Counted from the first letter of the stretch, positions 8,127 to 13,610 are shown. The stretch: DNA of 17,347 nt from Candidatus Nitrosopumilus sp. (GCA_013002265.1 JABDKK010000126.1:1-17347); one strand, 5' to 3'. Numbers and translations are program-made. The notes: generated by a model from the sequence alone, not told the origin.

Positions 8127-8888
8127 TTGAAAATTGAAGAGTATTTAGAAACACTTCCTGAAAATTTACTGAGTGGAGAAGACGTTAATCTTCCAGATAA
8201 ATCATTGAGAGAAATTTTTAATTTTGTAGAATTAGGAAAAAATGATGTTTTTTATCATTTAGGATGCGGAAATGAGAAAGGAGTGGAAATTGCAACAAAT
8301 GAATTTAAAGTAAAGAAAGCTGTTGGTATCGATAACAACTCTCAAAAAATAAAGCAGGCAAAAGAAGTTTTGAATCAAAAAAACATCCAATGTCAATTAG
8401 ATTGTAAAAATGTGGAGGATTCAGATTTTTCTGATGCAACAGTAATTTTGTTTTGGTTTACAGATGAAAATATCATTAATCAAATGATGAAAAAATTTGA
8501 TAAATTAAAACCCGATACAAAAATAATTACAATATGGGGACCTCTTCCGGATTGTCTTCCAGATAAAGTAAACTTTCCATACATAATTAACAAGACACCA
8601 TTCAAAAAAGCTCAGAGTATGCAAGAGCAACTACTTGCAGTCTTTGGTGTAAAATGTGTAGATTTTGTTACTGCGTGGGAATTTGCTGAAAGATATACAA
8701 AATCAATTGGATCCTCAGAGATTAGAAATGATCGATTTTTGACAATAATTCAAACATTGGTGATCTGGATCAATGCCAAGAAACTGGGAGTTTCATGTAG
8801 TGATGAAATTCCTGAATCTATTCAGACATACATCAACATCATGAAAATGCATTTTGATATTGATTTTGAACACCTACTAAAGGACTAA
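8127..8888 (+). CDS. SAM-dependent methyltransferase-like protein with unknown C-terminal domain
   Basis: A 253-residue protein. Residues about 35-150 look like a Rossmann-fold class I methyltransferase: motif I as VFYHLGCGNEKG, a motif II acid in AVGIDNNSQKI, and a later VILFWFTDEN strand with a helix after it, resembling DOT1-like or small-molecule methyltransferases. Residues about 165-253 are helical with no family I recognise. The substrate is unknown. The start used is the TTG at 8127 (MKIEEYLETL). An ATG at 8117 is out of frame and stops after six codons, so the TTG is the best available start, but no Shine-Dalgarno site supports it. Confidence 0.68.
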   Translation: MKIEEYLETLPENLLSGEDVNLPDKSLREIFNFVELGKNDVFYHLGCGNEKGVEIATNEFKVKKAVGIDNNSQKIKQAKEVLNQKNIQCQLDCKNVEDSDFSDATVILFWFTDENIINQMMKKFDKLKPDTKIITIWGPLPDCLPDKVNFPYIINKTPFKKAQSMQEQLLAVFGVKCVDFVTAWEFAERYTKSIGSSEIRNDRFLTIIQTLVIWINAKKLGVSCSDEIPESIQTYINIMKMHFDIDFEHLLKD

Positions 8889-8898
8889 TCCATGTAAT

Positions 8899-8909
8899 CC
8901 TTTTATTTT
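8899..8909 (+). promoter_or_regulatory. TATA-like box for the 8929 gene
   Basis: CCTTTTATTTT at 8899-8909 is centred about 25 nt before the ATG at 8929, fitting a leaderless transcript. There is no Shine-Dalgarno sequence before that ATG. Confidence 0.45.
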
Positions 8910-8928
8910 GTAATTATCCAATTAATTC

Positions 8929-9276
8929 ATGGACGGTAGGATAAACATCAACGTCTCAGCAGTAGATTATGATAAAACAAGTAAGGCTCTTACTCATCAG
9001 TTATCGCTATTAGAAGAGATGGTTCATGGACAGGAGGATTTTGTAATGACAGACTCAGAATTTGCCTTTGGATGGCATTTTTTTGTGTTAAGTGTAAACA
9101 AAGAACTTGTTCAAAAATTAGTAGAAATGATGGGAAGCGATTTTGAGAAATTAAAAGGCAAAGGAATCGAAAAAAAGTTTCTAACATGGCTAACAAAAAA
9201 CATTGAAAGCAAGTCACCTAGATTCAAGCTAGCAATTAAAGAAGAGATGGAATCTAGCAAATATGGTATTTTTTAA
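8929..9276 (+). CDS. Hypothetical protein, 115 residues
   Basis: I do not recognise this family. The protein has an N-terminal strand-like segment (RININVSAVDYD), then a long amphipathic helix around LTHQLSLLEEMV, an aromatic segment FAFGWHFFVLSVNKELVQ, and a Lys-rich helical C-terminus. It has no Cys, signal peptide or convincing membrane helix. Codon use resembles the neighbouring genes, and the ATG is preceded by a TATA-like element at the spacing expected for leaderless transcription, so it is probably real. It is convergent with the zinc-ribbon gene, with only 14 nt between the stop codons. Confidence 0.7.
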   Translation: MDGRININVSAVDYDKTSKALTHQLSLLEEMVHGQEDFVMTDSEFAFGWHFFVLSVNKELVQKLVEMMGSDFEKLKGKGIEKKFLTWLTKNIESKSPRFKLAIKEEMESSKYGIF

Positions 9277-9290
9277 AATTATCCTTTGTT

Positions 9291-9485
9291 TTATACAATA
9301 ATCGATTTTTTCAAAGGTAGATTATTTTGAAAATGACTAATAGTGTAGATTATTTTGTCTCCTTCAGGTAAGAGATTTGCACATTTACCACATAGAGGTC
9401 TTATCACTTCAGCATCATAATCGATCTCCCCTATTGATGTATTGCATTTAGAACAAAAAATGGATTTTGTATCATAGATATTCAT
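9291..9485 (-). CDS. Small zinc-ribbon protein, 64 residues
   Basis: A 64-residue protein with two Cys pairs, C11-x2-C14 (CSKC) and C32-x2-C35 (CGKC), 17 residues apart. This is the layout of a treble-clef or zinc-ribbon metal site, likely Zn. No other domain is present. The ATG overlaps the stop of the upstream secreted-protein gene as ATGA (9482-9485), so translation is probably coupled. Archaea carry many such small ribbon proteins, often of unknown role in transcription, translation or protein quality control; none can be assigned here. Confidence 0.72.
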   Translation of the reverse strand: MNIYDTKSIFCSKCNTSIGEIDYDAEVIRPLCGKCANLLPEGDKIIYTISHFQNNLPLKKSIIV

Positions 9486-9844
9486 TTTTTCATCATCTCA
9501 TTTGTCATTTGTATCAAAATACTATTAGCATATTTTGCATCTACTGTTGTTTCATAATTTTTACAGGTATTTGCCAGATGTAGTTTTTCATATTTTACAA
9601 ATTTAGAATCAATGTCAGATGTTATTGAAAAAGATGGTTTGTTGACAGAAGTGCTTCCAATGCATGTTTTAAATTGAATATAGTATGAATCGTCTGAAAT
9701 TTTGGCCAAATACTGAATTTTTATTGCATTGACATTAGTTTTCTTCTTTTCTTCAGCAAATGCTTCAGTAGAAAATACCGAAATTGTCAACATAGAGATT
9801 ACAGCCATTGCAAGAATTTTTTTAGTTATTTTAGTTTTTTTCAT
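9482..9844 (-). CDS. Secreted hypothetical protein with signal peptide
   Basis: A 120-residue protein with a clear Sec signal peptide: a basic start (MKKTKITKK), a hydrophobic core ILAMAVISMLTISVF, and a likely signal peptidase cleavage after TEAFA near residue 30. The mature part of about 90 residues is strand-rich. It has two Cys (in KTCIGS and NTCKNY) that could form a disulfide outside the cell, and no membrane anchor. I do not recognise the family. It overlaps the zinc-ribbon gene by 4 nt. Its start overlaps the end of a short remnant frame (9831-9992) by 14 nt. This suggests it was once the second gene of a coupled pair. Confidence 0.78.
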   Translation of the reverse strand: MKKTKITKKILAMAVISMLTISVFSTEAFAEEKKKTNVNAIKIQYLAKISDDSYYIQFKTCIGSTSVNKPSFSITSDIDSKFVKYEKLHLANTCKNYETTVDAKYANSILIQMTNEMMKK

Positions 9845-9992
9845 TGACTTTCACTTTTGATGAAACGTATTTGAGACTACTATCAGGATTCGAAGGTATC
9901 CAACAGATATGTTGTGTCTCAGATACGTATTCTTCAAAAAAGGTAAAGTTCAAAGTGTATATTGGAATAACTAGTACATTGTGGCATGCTAA
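9831..9992 (-). pseudogene. Short coding remnant A, homologous to remnant B at 10576-10737
   Basis: The minus strand has an open frame from about 9992 to the TAA at 9831-9833. It encodes about 53 residues including ACHNVLVIPIYTLNF, EEYV, WIPSNPDSSLKYV and a final NEKN. No ATG is present: where the related copy has ATG-GCA-TAC-CAC, this copy has TTA-GCA-TGC-CAC, so the start appears lost, or an unusual start is used. The frame ends inside the first codons of the secreted-protein gene. The identities to remnant B (EYV, WIP-N-D--L-YV, K-K, NEK) at equal overall length show shared ancestry. Function is unknown. It could instead be a live gene with a non-canonical start. Confidence 0.5.
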
Positions 9993-9999
9993 ATTAGCA
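9987..9999. repeat. Short perfect inverted repeat
   Basis: TGCTAAATTAGCA forms two 6-nt arms around a single base, directly before remnant A on the minus strand. It could be an operator half-site pair or a chance AT-rich palindrome; nothing else supports a role. Confidence 0.3.
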
Positions 10000-10016
10000 A
10001 GATGTTAAATTTGATT

Positions 10017-10579
10017 TCATATTTCTTCTAACCTAACATGTATGCGCATTCCTTTTCCATGAGCCCGAGGATATTTGTCAATATCTAAAATTTTTCACTT
10101 CCTAGCATGGATTGTAAAAATTGGCGATTTTCATCCAATTTATTCATAAGATATTTTGGCAAATCATCAAAATATCAAATTTGAGCAAAATTTTCAGTAT
10201 TATTTTCCCAACAAGTAAATTCAACCAATGTTGCTTCAAAAAAATCGTCATGAGGCATGTTTTTTAGAAGATTATGAGGCCACTAGAGTTTTTTCAAAAA
10301 ATTGGTTGTTCTTTATGCAAATATTCTTCTTGGCATATTATACAAAGCCCAATCGATCAAAGTGCTTTTTTTATGTCCCCAGCGATAATGTGAGGAAGCA
10401 TGTTCTTTATTTGCAAATTCAACAGGATATGCACACAAAATACATGATGAAGAAGTATCAGCTAGGTGTTTTATAATTTCTTCTCTATGGTGTGCTAAGT
10501 GAATTGACCACTGAGATTTTTCTGCAGTTACACTTCTTTGAGGATTACAATACAAGCAAGCACTAGATAGGAATGTCAT
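10017..10579 (-). pseudogene. Decayed zinc-finger gene (about 187 codons) with three stops and one frameshift
   Basis: The 5' part (10579 to 10316) is an open 88-residue frame with two C2H2-like fingers, described separately. The same frame then continues past stops at 10313-10315 (TAA), 10283-10285 (TAG) and 10175-10177 (TGA) with clearly protein-like sequence: WPHNLLKNMPHDDFFEATL, then YFDDLPKYLMNKLDENRQF and LQSMLGSE. After one missing base in the A-run at about 10091-10095 it reads KILDIDKYPRAHGKGMRIHV and ends at the TGA at 10017-10019. Restoring one base gives 564 nt, exactly 188 codons. Function is unknown; the fingers suggest nucleic-acid or protein binding. Three different stop codons argue against recoding. 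The alternative is sequencing error, but that would have to explain four separate lesions. Confidence 0.68.
10313..10579 (-). CDS. Open N-terminal part of the decayed gene: two-zinc-finger protein, 88 residues
   Basis: This frame could still yield an 88-residue protein. Candidate finger 1 has C8 and C11 (CLYC), then H27 and H30/H31. Finger 2 has C46 and C49 (CILC), then H60 and H64 or H69, giving C2H2-like spacing. The residue pattern and context show it is the front of a longer gene that is interrupted by the TAA at 10313-10315. The ATG at 10577-10579 overlaps the TGA of remnant B as ATGA, an arrangement typical of coupled translation. Whether the fragment is expressed or stable is unknown. 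Confidence 0.45.
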   Translation of the reverse strand: MTFLSSACLYCNPQRSVTAEKSQWSIHLAHHREEIIKHLADTSSSCILCAYPVEFANKEHASSHYRWGHKKSTLIDWALYNMPRRIFA

Positions 10580-10737
10580 TTTTTCTCATTTGATTTTTTT
10601 ATTTTTGTGAAAACGTATAACAAATTATGGTCATGGTTCCAGGGAATCCAAGCGCGCATGAATAGGTATACGTATTCTCTGTATCAATTATAATGATAGT
10701 ATTATCTAATCATATCACAAAGTTTGTGGTATGCCAT
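10576..10737 (-). pseudogene. Short coding remnant B, homologous to remnant A, with two internal stops
   Basis: The frame starts at the ATG at 10735-10737 (MAYHKLCDMIR) and is broken by TAA at 10702-10704 (codon 12) and TGA at 10684-10686 (codon 18). It then reads YREYVYLFMRAWIPWNHDHN, LLYVFTKIKKSNEKK, and ends with the TGA at 10576-10578. That TGA overlaps the zinc-finger ATG by ATGA. Its length, 162 nt, equals remnant A. Identities with A cluster in EYV, WIP-N-D--L-YV-K-K and NEK. The conserved frame explains the DNA-level matches, such as ATACGTATTCT and TTGTGGYATGC, at the same offset of 745 nt. I do not know the family. Confidence 0.55.
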
Positions 10738-10778
10738 GATTTTTTTCTAAAGAAAAAAATTATCAATAGCATGCCACA
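10725..10778. repeat. 54-nt imperfect palindrome / strong hairpin at a divergent boundary
   Basis: The arms TGTGGTATGC (10725-10734) and GCATGCCACA (10769-10778) pair over 10 positions with one G-T wobble. After an asymmetric internal loop a second 13-bp stem follows, ending in TTTTTTTCT / AGAAAAAAA around a tiny AA loop at 10749-10750. The palindrome covers the start codon of remnant B on the minus strand and the ATG of a 21-codon frame on the + strand. It could be a structured leader, a divergent operator or an inverted duplication of the start region; the sequence does not decide which. Confidence 0.6.
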
Positions 10779-10836
10779 TCAAAAAAACTATTTTTTTATC
10801 AAAGATATCATTACTTTTTGCTCCGAGGTGAAATGA
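10771..10836 (+). CDS. Possible 21-codon leader peptide upstream of the small membrane protein
   Basis: ATG at 10771 opens a frame MPHQKNYFFIKDIITFCSEV-K that stops at the TGA at 10834-10836, overlapping the start codons of the next gene (ATGATG at 10833-10838). It has no ribosome-binding site of its own visible and could be chance. The overlap and the Shine-Dalgarno site inside its 3' end would allow coupled translation. I cannot assign a function. Confidence 0.25.
   Translation: MPHQKNYFFIKDIITFCSEVK
10825..10831 (+). promoter_or_regulatory. Strong Shine-Dalgarno site GAGGTGA
   Basis: GAGGTGA at 10825-10831 is the best ribosome-binding site in the window. With two adjacent ATGs at 10833 and 10836 it favours the second, because only that gives a normal spacing (5 nt after GAGGTG). 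Most other starts here lack such a site, so this gene probably has a leadered mRNA. Confidence 0.65.
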
Positions 10837-10976
10837 TGAATTATCAAAAAACCAGCACATGGGACAAAATGGTTCATGCTCCATTCAAAAAGATCGTAAA
10901 ATTTGATCTTATTTGTATGGGAATCGGTGCTGTTATAGGTATGGGAATTGGCGCCTTTATCGTCACTAATTTCTAG
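10836..10976 (+). CDS. Small single-span membrane protein, 46 residues
   Basis: A short gene ending at the TAG at 10974-10976. The N-terminal half (MNYQKTSTWDKMVHAPFKKI) is polar and basic. Residues about 24-43 (DLICMGIGAVIGMGIGAFIV) form one hydrophobic, Gly-rich segment suited to a helix-helix packing membrane span, followed by TNF. The basic residues before the span suggest the N-terminus faces the cytoplasm. The strong Shine-Dalgarno site and the hairpin downstream support a real gene. I do not recognise the family; small membrane proteins like this are often subunits or regulators of larger complexes, but no partner is visible. Confidence 0.65.
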   Translation: MNYQKTSTWDKMVHAPFKKIVKFDLICMGIGAVIGMGIGAFIVTNF

Positions 10977-10986
10977 CCCATATCAT

Positions 10987-11014
10987 ATTGGACAGATTTT
11001 AAATTCTGTCCAAT
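10987..11014. terminator. Bidirectional terminator-like hairpin between convergent genes
   Basis: ATTGGACAGA (10987-10996) and TCTGTCCAAT (11005-11014) are perfect 10-nt inverted arms around an 8-nt AT loop (TTTTAAAT). It lies 10 nt after the small membrane protein gene and 14 nt before the stop of the nitroreductase gene on the other strand. It is symmetric and could act on both transcripts. Hairpin-dependent termination is not well established in archaea, so a role in RNA 3'-end processing or stability is equally possible. Confidence 0.6.
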
Positions 11015-11028
11015 CTCATTTCATAAAA

Positions 11029-12003
11029 TCAATCTTCTAAAACATGAATTAGATCTTTTAGTTTACGTCTAGATTTTGGAGGTTTACGCATATCAGGATA
11101 ACCAATACAAAGTATAGATGATGGTCTTAGTTCAGTTCCAAGAATTTTTTGAACTTTTTTCTCATCAATCATCCCAATCCAAATTGAACTCAATCCTAAA
11201 GCATGAGCTGCCAATTGAGAATAGGTTGCAGCAATAGTTGCATCCTGTAGCGAGAATTTTGTAAGCATATCAGGTGAAAAATTCATTTTAACTCTGTCTG
11301 GATTCATGCAGAAAATTAAGACCAAAGGGGCATTAACAAATGGTTGTCTATTTGCAGCCTCAACTAGTGCTTCTTTGGCTTTTTTGCTTTTAACATAATA
11401 TACTTCTAAACCTTGAAAATTCCCAGCAGTAGGAGCTGTGTCTGCAGCTGCAAGTATTTTTTCAATCTTCCAATCTTCAACTTTGGTTTTAGCAAATTTT
11501 CTAGTTGAACGTCTAGTTCCAAATATACGAAATAGATCAGATGGAGATAACTCTTGATCAAGTTTTTTTGGATTACCGGATAAAATAGCCTGCAAAAGAG
11601 TTACCTTTGGCTTATCAGATTTTGTTTTAGAATCAACAGATGATTCAGATTTGGTCCATCCTGTAGCATAGAATTCTTTTGTTGATGTCTGAACAGATTG
11701 TGGTTCATGTGGTACTTTGGCATATTCTAAAACCTTGTCTCTAAAATCATCTGTTGAGGCTTCCAGTTGATCTCTATCTTTTAGCCTAAATTGAACAACA
11801 TCAGAATTTATTAAAATTTCACTAACATTATCTTCTAATTCTACATTTCCAACATGATTGTTCTTTAGAATTTCAACTAGTTGTAGTAGTTCATCTTTGT
11901 TTAAAATTACAGTATCTGTATCATCCTCATCAAGACCTGTCCATACAAGTCTACAGCCATCCTTTGAAAAATACGAAGGTTCAATCTTTGAGAAAGTACT
12001 CAT
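11029..12003 (-). CDS. Nitroreductase-family flavoprotein with N-terminal extension
   Basis: A 324-residue protein. Residues from about 160 to the end form an FMN-dependent nitroreductase domain: the FMN-phosphate segment RRSTRKF, the helix ILAAADTAPTAGNFQGLEVY, the helix ATIAATYSQLAAHALGL followed by SSIWIGMIDEKKV, and the ILCIGYPDMRKPPKSRRKL tail. Members reduce nitro compounds, quinones or other acceptors with NAD(P)H, or act on specialised substrates. The first about 140 residues are acidic and have no family I recognise. The start is the ATG at 12003 (MSTFSKIEPSYF): a TATA-like TTTTTAATAA is centred 26 nt upstream. A TTG at 12021 would add six residues but lies almost on that box. Confidence 0.85.
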   Translation of the reverse strand: MSTFSKIEPSYFSKDGCRLVWTGLDEDDTDTVILNKDELLQLVEILKNNHVGNVELEDNVSEILINSDVVQFRLKDRDQLEASTDDFRDKVLEYAKVPHEPQSVQTSTKEFYATGWTKSESSVDSKTKSDKPKVTLLQAILSGNPKKLDQELSPSDLFRIFGTRRSTRKFAKTKVEDWKIEKILAAADTAPTAGNFQGLEVYYVKSKKAKEALVEAANRQPFVNAPLVLIFCMNPDRVKMNFSPDMLTKFSLQDATIAATYSQLAAHALGLSSIWIGMIDEKKVQKILGTELRPSSILCIGYPDMRKPPKSRRKLKDLIHVLED

Positions 12004-12023
12004 AATTTGATTAGATATCAAGA

Positions 12024-12033
12024 TTATTAAAAA
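12024..12033 (-). promoter_or_regulatory. TATA-like box for the nitroreductase gene
   Basis: TTTTTAATAA on the minus strand is centred about 26 nt before the ATG at 12003, implying a leaderless mRNA and supporting that start over the TTG at 12021. Confidence 0.5.
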
Positions 12034-12040
12034 TGATTTG

Positions 12041-12054
12041 AGCGTAGAGCGTTA
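12041..12054 (+). repeat. Tandem 7-nt direct repeat in the divergent promoter region
   Basis: AGCGTAG followed directly by AGCGTTA, with one base different, between the divergent nitroreductase and stress-protein promoters. The higher G+C content stands out locally. It could be a regulator site; nothing else supports this. Confidence 0.3.
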
Positions 12055-12080
12055 CATCCCATAATGAAAAACAATAGATG

Positions 12081-12090
12081 ATTTAATTAT
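12081..12090 (+). promoter_or_regulatory. TATA-like box for the first universal stress protein gene
   Basis: ATTTAATTAT is centred about 26 nt before the ATG at 12112, as expected for a leaderless transcript. This favours that ATG over the TTG at 12100. Confidence 0.5.
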
Positions 12091-12111
12091 GAAATAGTTT
12101 TGTATGGAATT

Positions 12112-12582
12112 ATGTATAATAATATCCTAGTACCACATGCAGGAACGCCTGCAGGGGATCTTGCCCTAAAACATGCAATACATGCAGCAAGAGGAACAAA
12201 GGCCAAAATCATCCTACTACACGTAGTAGAAGAAATGCAACATCCACCAACTTTTGCATTATCATCATCAGAGCGCGATAATCTTTTAAAAAATATCAAA
12301 GACGCAAATGAAGATATTAGAAAAAGTATGATTCCTGAATTTGAGAAAAGAGAGAAACAATGTGAAAAAAATGAGATTGAAACAATCACCAAAGTCGTAA
12401 CTGGCTCTGCATATGATGAAATTCTCAAAGCAATAAAAAAATACAAAGTAGATCTTGTAGTGATGGCAAAGCGTAGGAAACTTAAAGGAATCAAAGGATT
12501 GCTTAGTCTTGGTAGTGTTTCAAGAAAAGTTGTAGAGAATACGACATGCCCAATTCTCATGTTGGATATTGAAAAGAAATGA
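12112..12582 (+). CDS. Universal stress protein (UspA family), first of a pair
   Basis: A 156-residue single Usp domain: the first strand MYNNILVPHAGTPAGDLALK, the second strand KIILLHVVEEM, the central GSAYDEILKAIKKYKVDLVVMA segment, and the C-terminal LGSVSRKVVENTTCPILML. The usual ATP loop G-x2-G-x9-G-S/T is only partly kept: the GS at the end is present, but the first glycines are replaced by Lys/Arg (AKRRKLKG), with two extra residues. Nucleotide binding may therefore be altered. The ATG at 12112 fits a TATA-like element at -26; a TTG at 12100 would add four residues. It overlaps the second Usp gene by 4 nt (ATGA). Confidence 0.87.
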   Translation: MYNNILVPHAGTPAGDLALKHAIHAARGTKAKIILLHVVEEMQHPPTFALSSSERDNLLKNIKDANEDIRKSMIPEFEKREKQCEKNEIETITKVVTGSAYDEILKAIKKYKVDLVVMAKRRKLKGIKGLLSLGSVSRKVVENTTCPILMLDIEKK

Positions 12583-13016
12583 GTAAAATTTTTGAACATA
12601 TTTTAGTTCCGTATAATGGAACTTCTGGAAGTCAAAAGGCATTCAAAAAGGCAATACCATTAGCTAAAATTTCAGAATCAAAAATCACGATTTTAACTTG
12701 TATTGAAGAGAGAGCAACCTTTGGTTTATTCAAGACCAAGACGGATAAGCAAGAGATAAAAAAAGAGGAGGATCAGGTAAAAACAGAGCATGTAAATTTA
12801 GAAAAACATGCAAAGAAATCGGATGTTTCATTATGTTTTAAAATAATTAAAAGTGACAGGCCTACATTGAGTATTCTTGAATTTGCAGACAAACACAATG
12901 TTGATCTAATAGTTTTAGGAACCAGAAAACTAACAAAATTTGAAAAAATTCATTATCCAAGCACAATTGAAGACATCTCAAAAAATTTTCATGGTGCAGT
13001 TTTGATTTTAAATTAA
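12579..13016 (+). CDS. Universal stress protein (UspA family), second of a pair
   Basis: A 145-residue Usp-fold protein: the first strand FEHILVPYNGTSGSQKAFKK, KITILTCIEE, a Lys/Glu-rich helix near residues 57-75, and DLIVLGTRK followed by a C-terminal strand GAVLILN. The ATP-binding glycine loop is absent: after LGTRK the sequence KFEKIHYPSTIEDISK has neither the second Gly nor the GS pair. It is probably a non-ATP-binding member. The ATGA overlap with the first Usp gene suggests coupled translation and possibly a heterodimer, since Usp proteins commonly dimerise; that is inference. The 30 nt between this gene and the pseudogene at 13047 show no clear terminator. Confidence 0.82.
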   Translation: MSKIFEHILVPYNGTSGSQKAFKKAIPLAKISESKITILTCIEERATFGLFKTKTDKQEIKKEEDQVKTEHVNLEKHAKKSDVSLCFKIIKSDRPTLSILEFADKHNVDLIVLGTRKLTKFEKIHYPSTIEDISKNFHGAVLILN

Positions 13017-13046
13017 AATTTTCAACTTGAAAAAAATGAAAATAGT

Positions 13047-13425
13047 TTAGTGAGAATGAATTATATCAAATTTCTTTTTCTTTGATGTTAGAGATTTTGT
13101 AACAGGAATAATTTTGTTGGCCAATTTAGTAATTTCACGCTCAGTTTTTTTTGGATATTTAATGTGTAAGCATTAGTGGTAAATGGTATTTACTGTCTCA
13201 ACTTTTGGTTCTGATGATAAATGGGGGTTTAACCACAGTTCCACATTCCTTAATGCACTCTGCCCAAACTTCATCGGGTTTGATATTATTTTTGTATACA
13301 TAGTTTGAAAAATGTTTACGATCGTAAACTAGGACGGTCTTTATTTTCATTTTTAGAATGTTTTCAAATGCATTAAGTAGTGTTTGATGCTATTCTTTAT
13401 CACTGGAAGAAAATTTAAAGGCCAT
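13047..13425 (-). pseudogene. Decayed gene of unknown family (about 125 codons) with two stops and one frameshift
   Basis: The frame begins at the ATG at 13423-13425 (MAFKFSSSDKE) and hits TAG at 13390-13392. It continues as HQTLLNAFENILK, MKIKTVLVYDRKHFSNYVY, KNNIKPDEVWAECIKECGTV and VKP. At a C5 run (G5 at 13223-13227 on the + strand) one extra base shifts the frame. The next frame reads HLSSEPKVETVNTIYH, TAA at 13173-13175, then CLHIKYPKKTEREITKL, ANKIIPVTKS and ends at the TAA at 13047-13049. Removing one base gives 378 nt, exactly 126 codons. I do not recognise the family. A 49-residue frame from the ATG at 13348-13350 could still be translated. The whole otherwise geneless stretch 13017-13463 is accounted for by this remnant plus short flanks. 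Confidence 0.65.
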
Positions 13426-13463
13426 ATCAAGAATGAAATATCAATTTATTAAAATACTCATCT

Positions 13464-13610
13464 TTAATCAATCATCTCTTCATCCAAATCTATTGTATCA
13501 AAATTTGTACCATCACAATGAGGGCAACTAGTAATGATTGTGACACCAGCTTTTTTGGTAAATACATTGCCACAGGATTTGCAAGCGCGTAATTCACTTA
13601 GACTAGTCAT
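13464..13610 (-). CDS. Small zinc-ribbon protein, 48 residues
   Basis: Two Cys pairs, C10-x2-C13 (CKSC) and C29-x2-C32 (CPHC), form a rubredoxin-knuckle zinc ribbon, followed by an acidic tail (DTIDLDEEMID). It resembles small archaeal ribbon proteins, including those related to transcription-factor or RNA-polymerase ribbons, but no exact family can be named. The start is the ATG at 13610 (MTSLSELRAC), with a TATA-like TTTATTTAAA centred about 25 nt upstream. In-frame ATGs at 13625 and 13736 would add unconserved-looking, Lys/Phe/Ile-rich residues and would place the TATA box inside the gene. Confidence 0.72.
   Translation of the reverse strand: MTSLSELRACKSCGNVFTKKAGVTIITSCPHCDGTNFDTIDLDEEMID

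Noticed and set aside
10228..10476. 82-codon open frame on the + strand.
   Set aside because: It lies opposite the zinc-finger frame and its decayed continuation, which have motif-like Cys/His spacing. The + strand translation is Phe/Tyr-rich without any motif and has no promoter or ribosome-binding site.
9862..10735. Matching blocks ACGTAT, ATACGTATTCT and TTGTGGYATGC at the same spacing before two genes, first read as a shared operator or regulatory RNA.
   Set aside because: Translation on the minus strand shows that the matches fall in one reading frame encoding related peptides, with length differences in multiples of three, so a coding origin explains them better.
12087..12599. 170-codon open frame on the minus strand.
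   Set aside because: It is antisense to the first universal stress protein gene, whose family motifs are clear. The antisense product is Ser/Phe/Leu-rich, with no recognisable domain.
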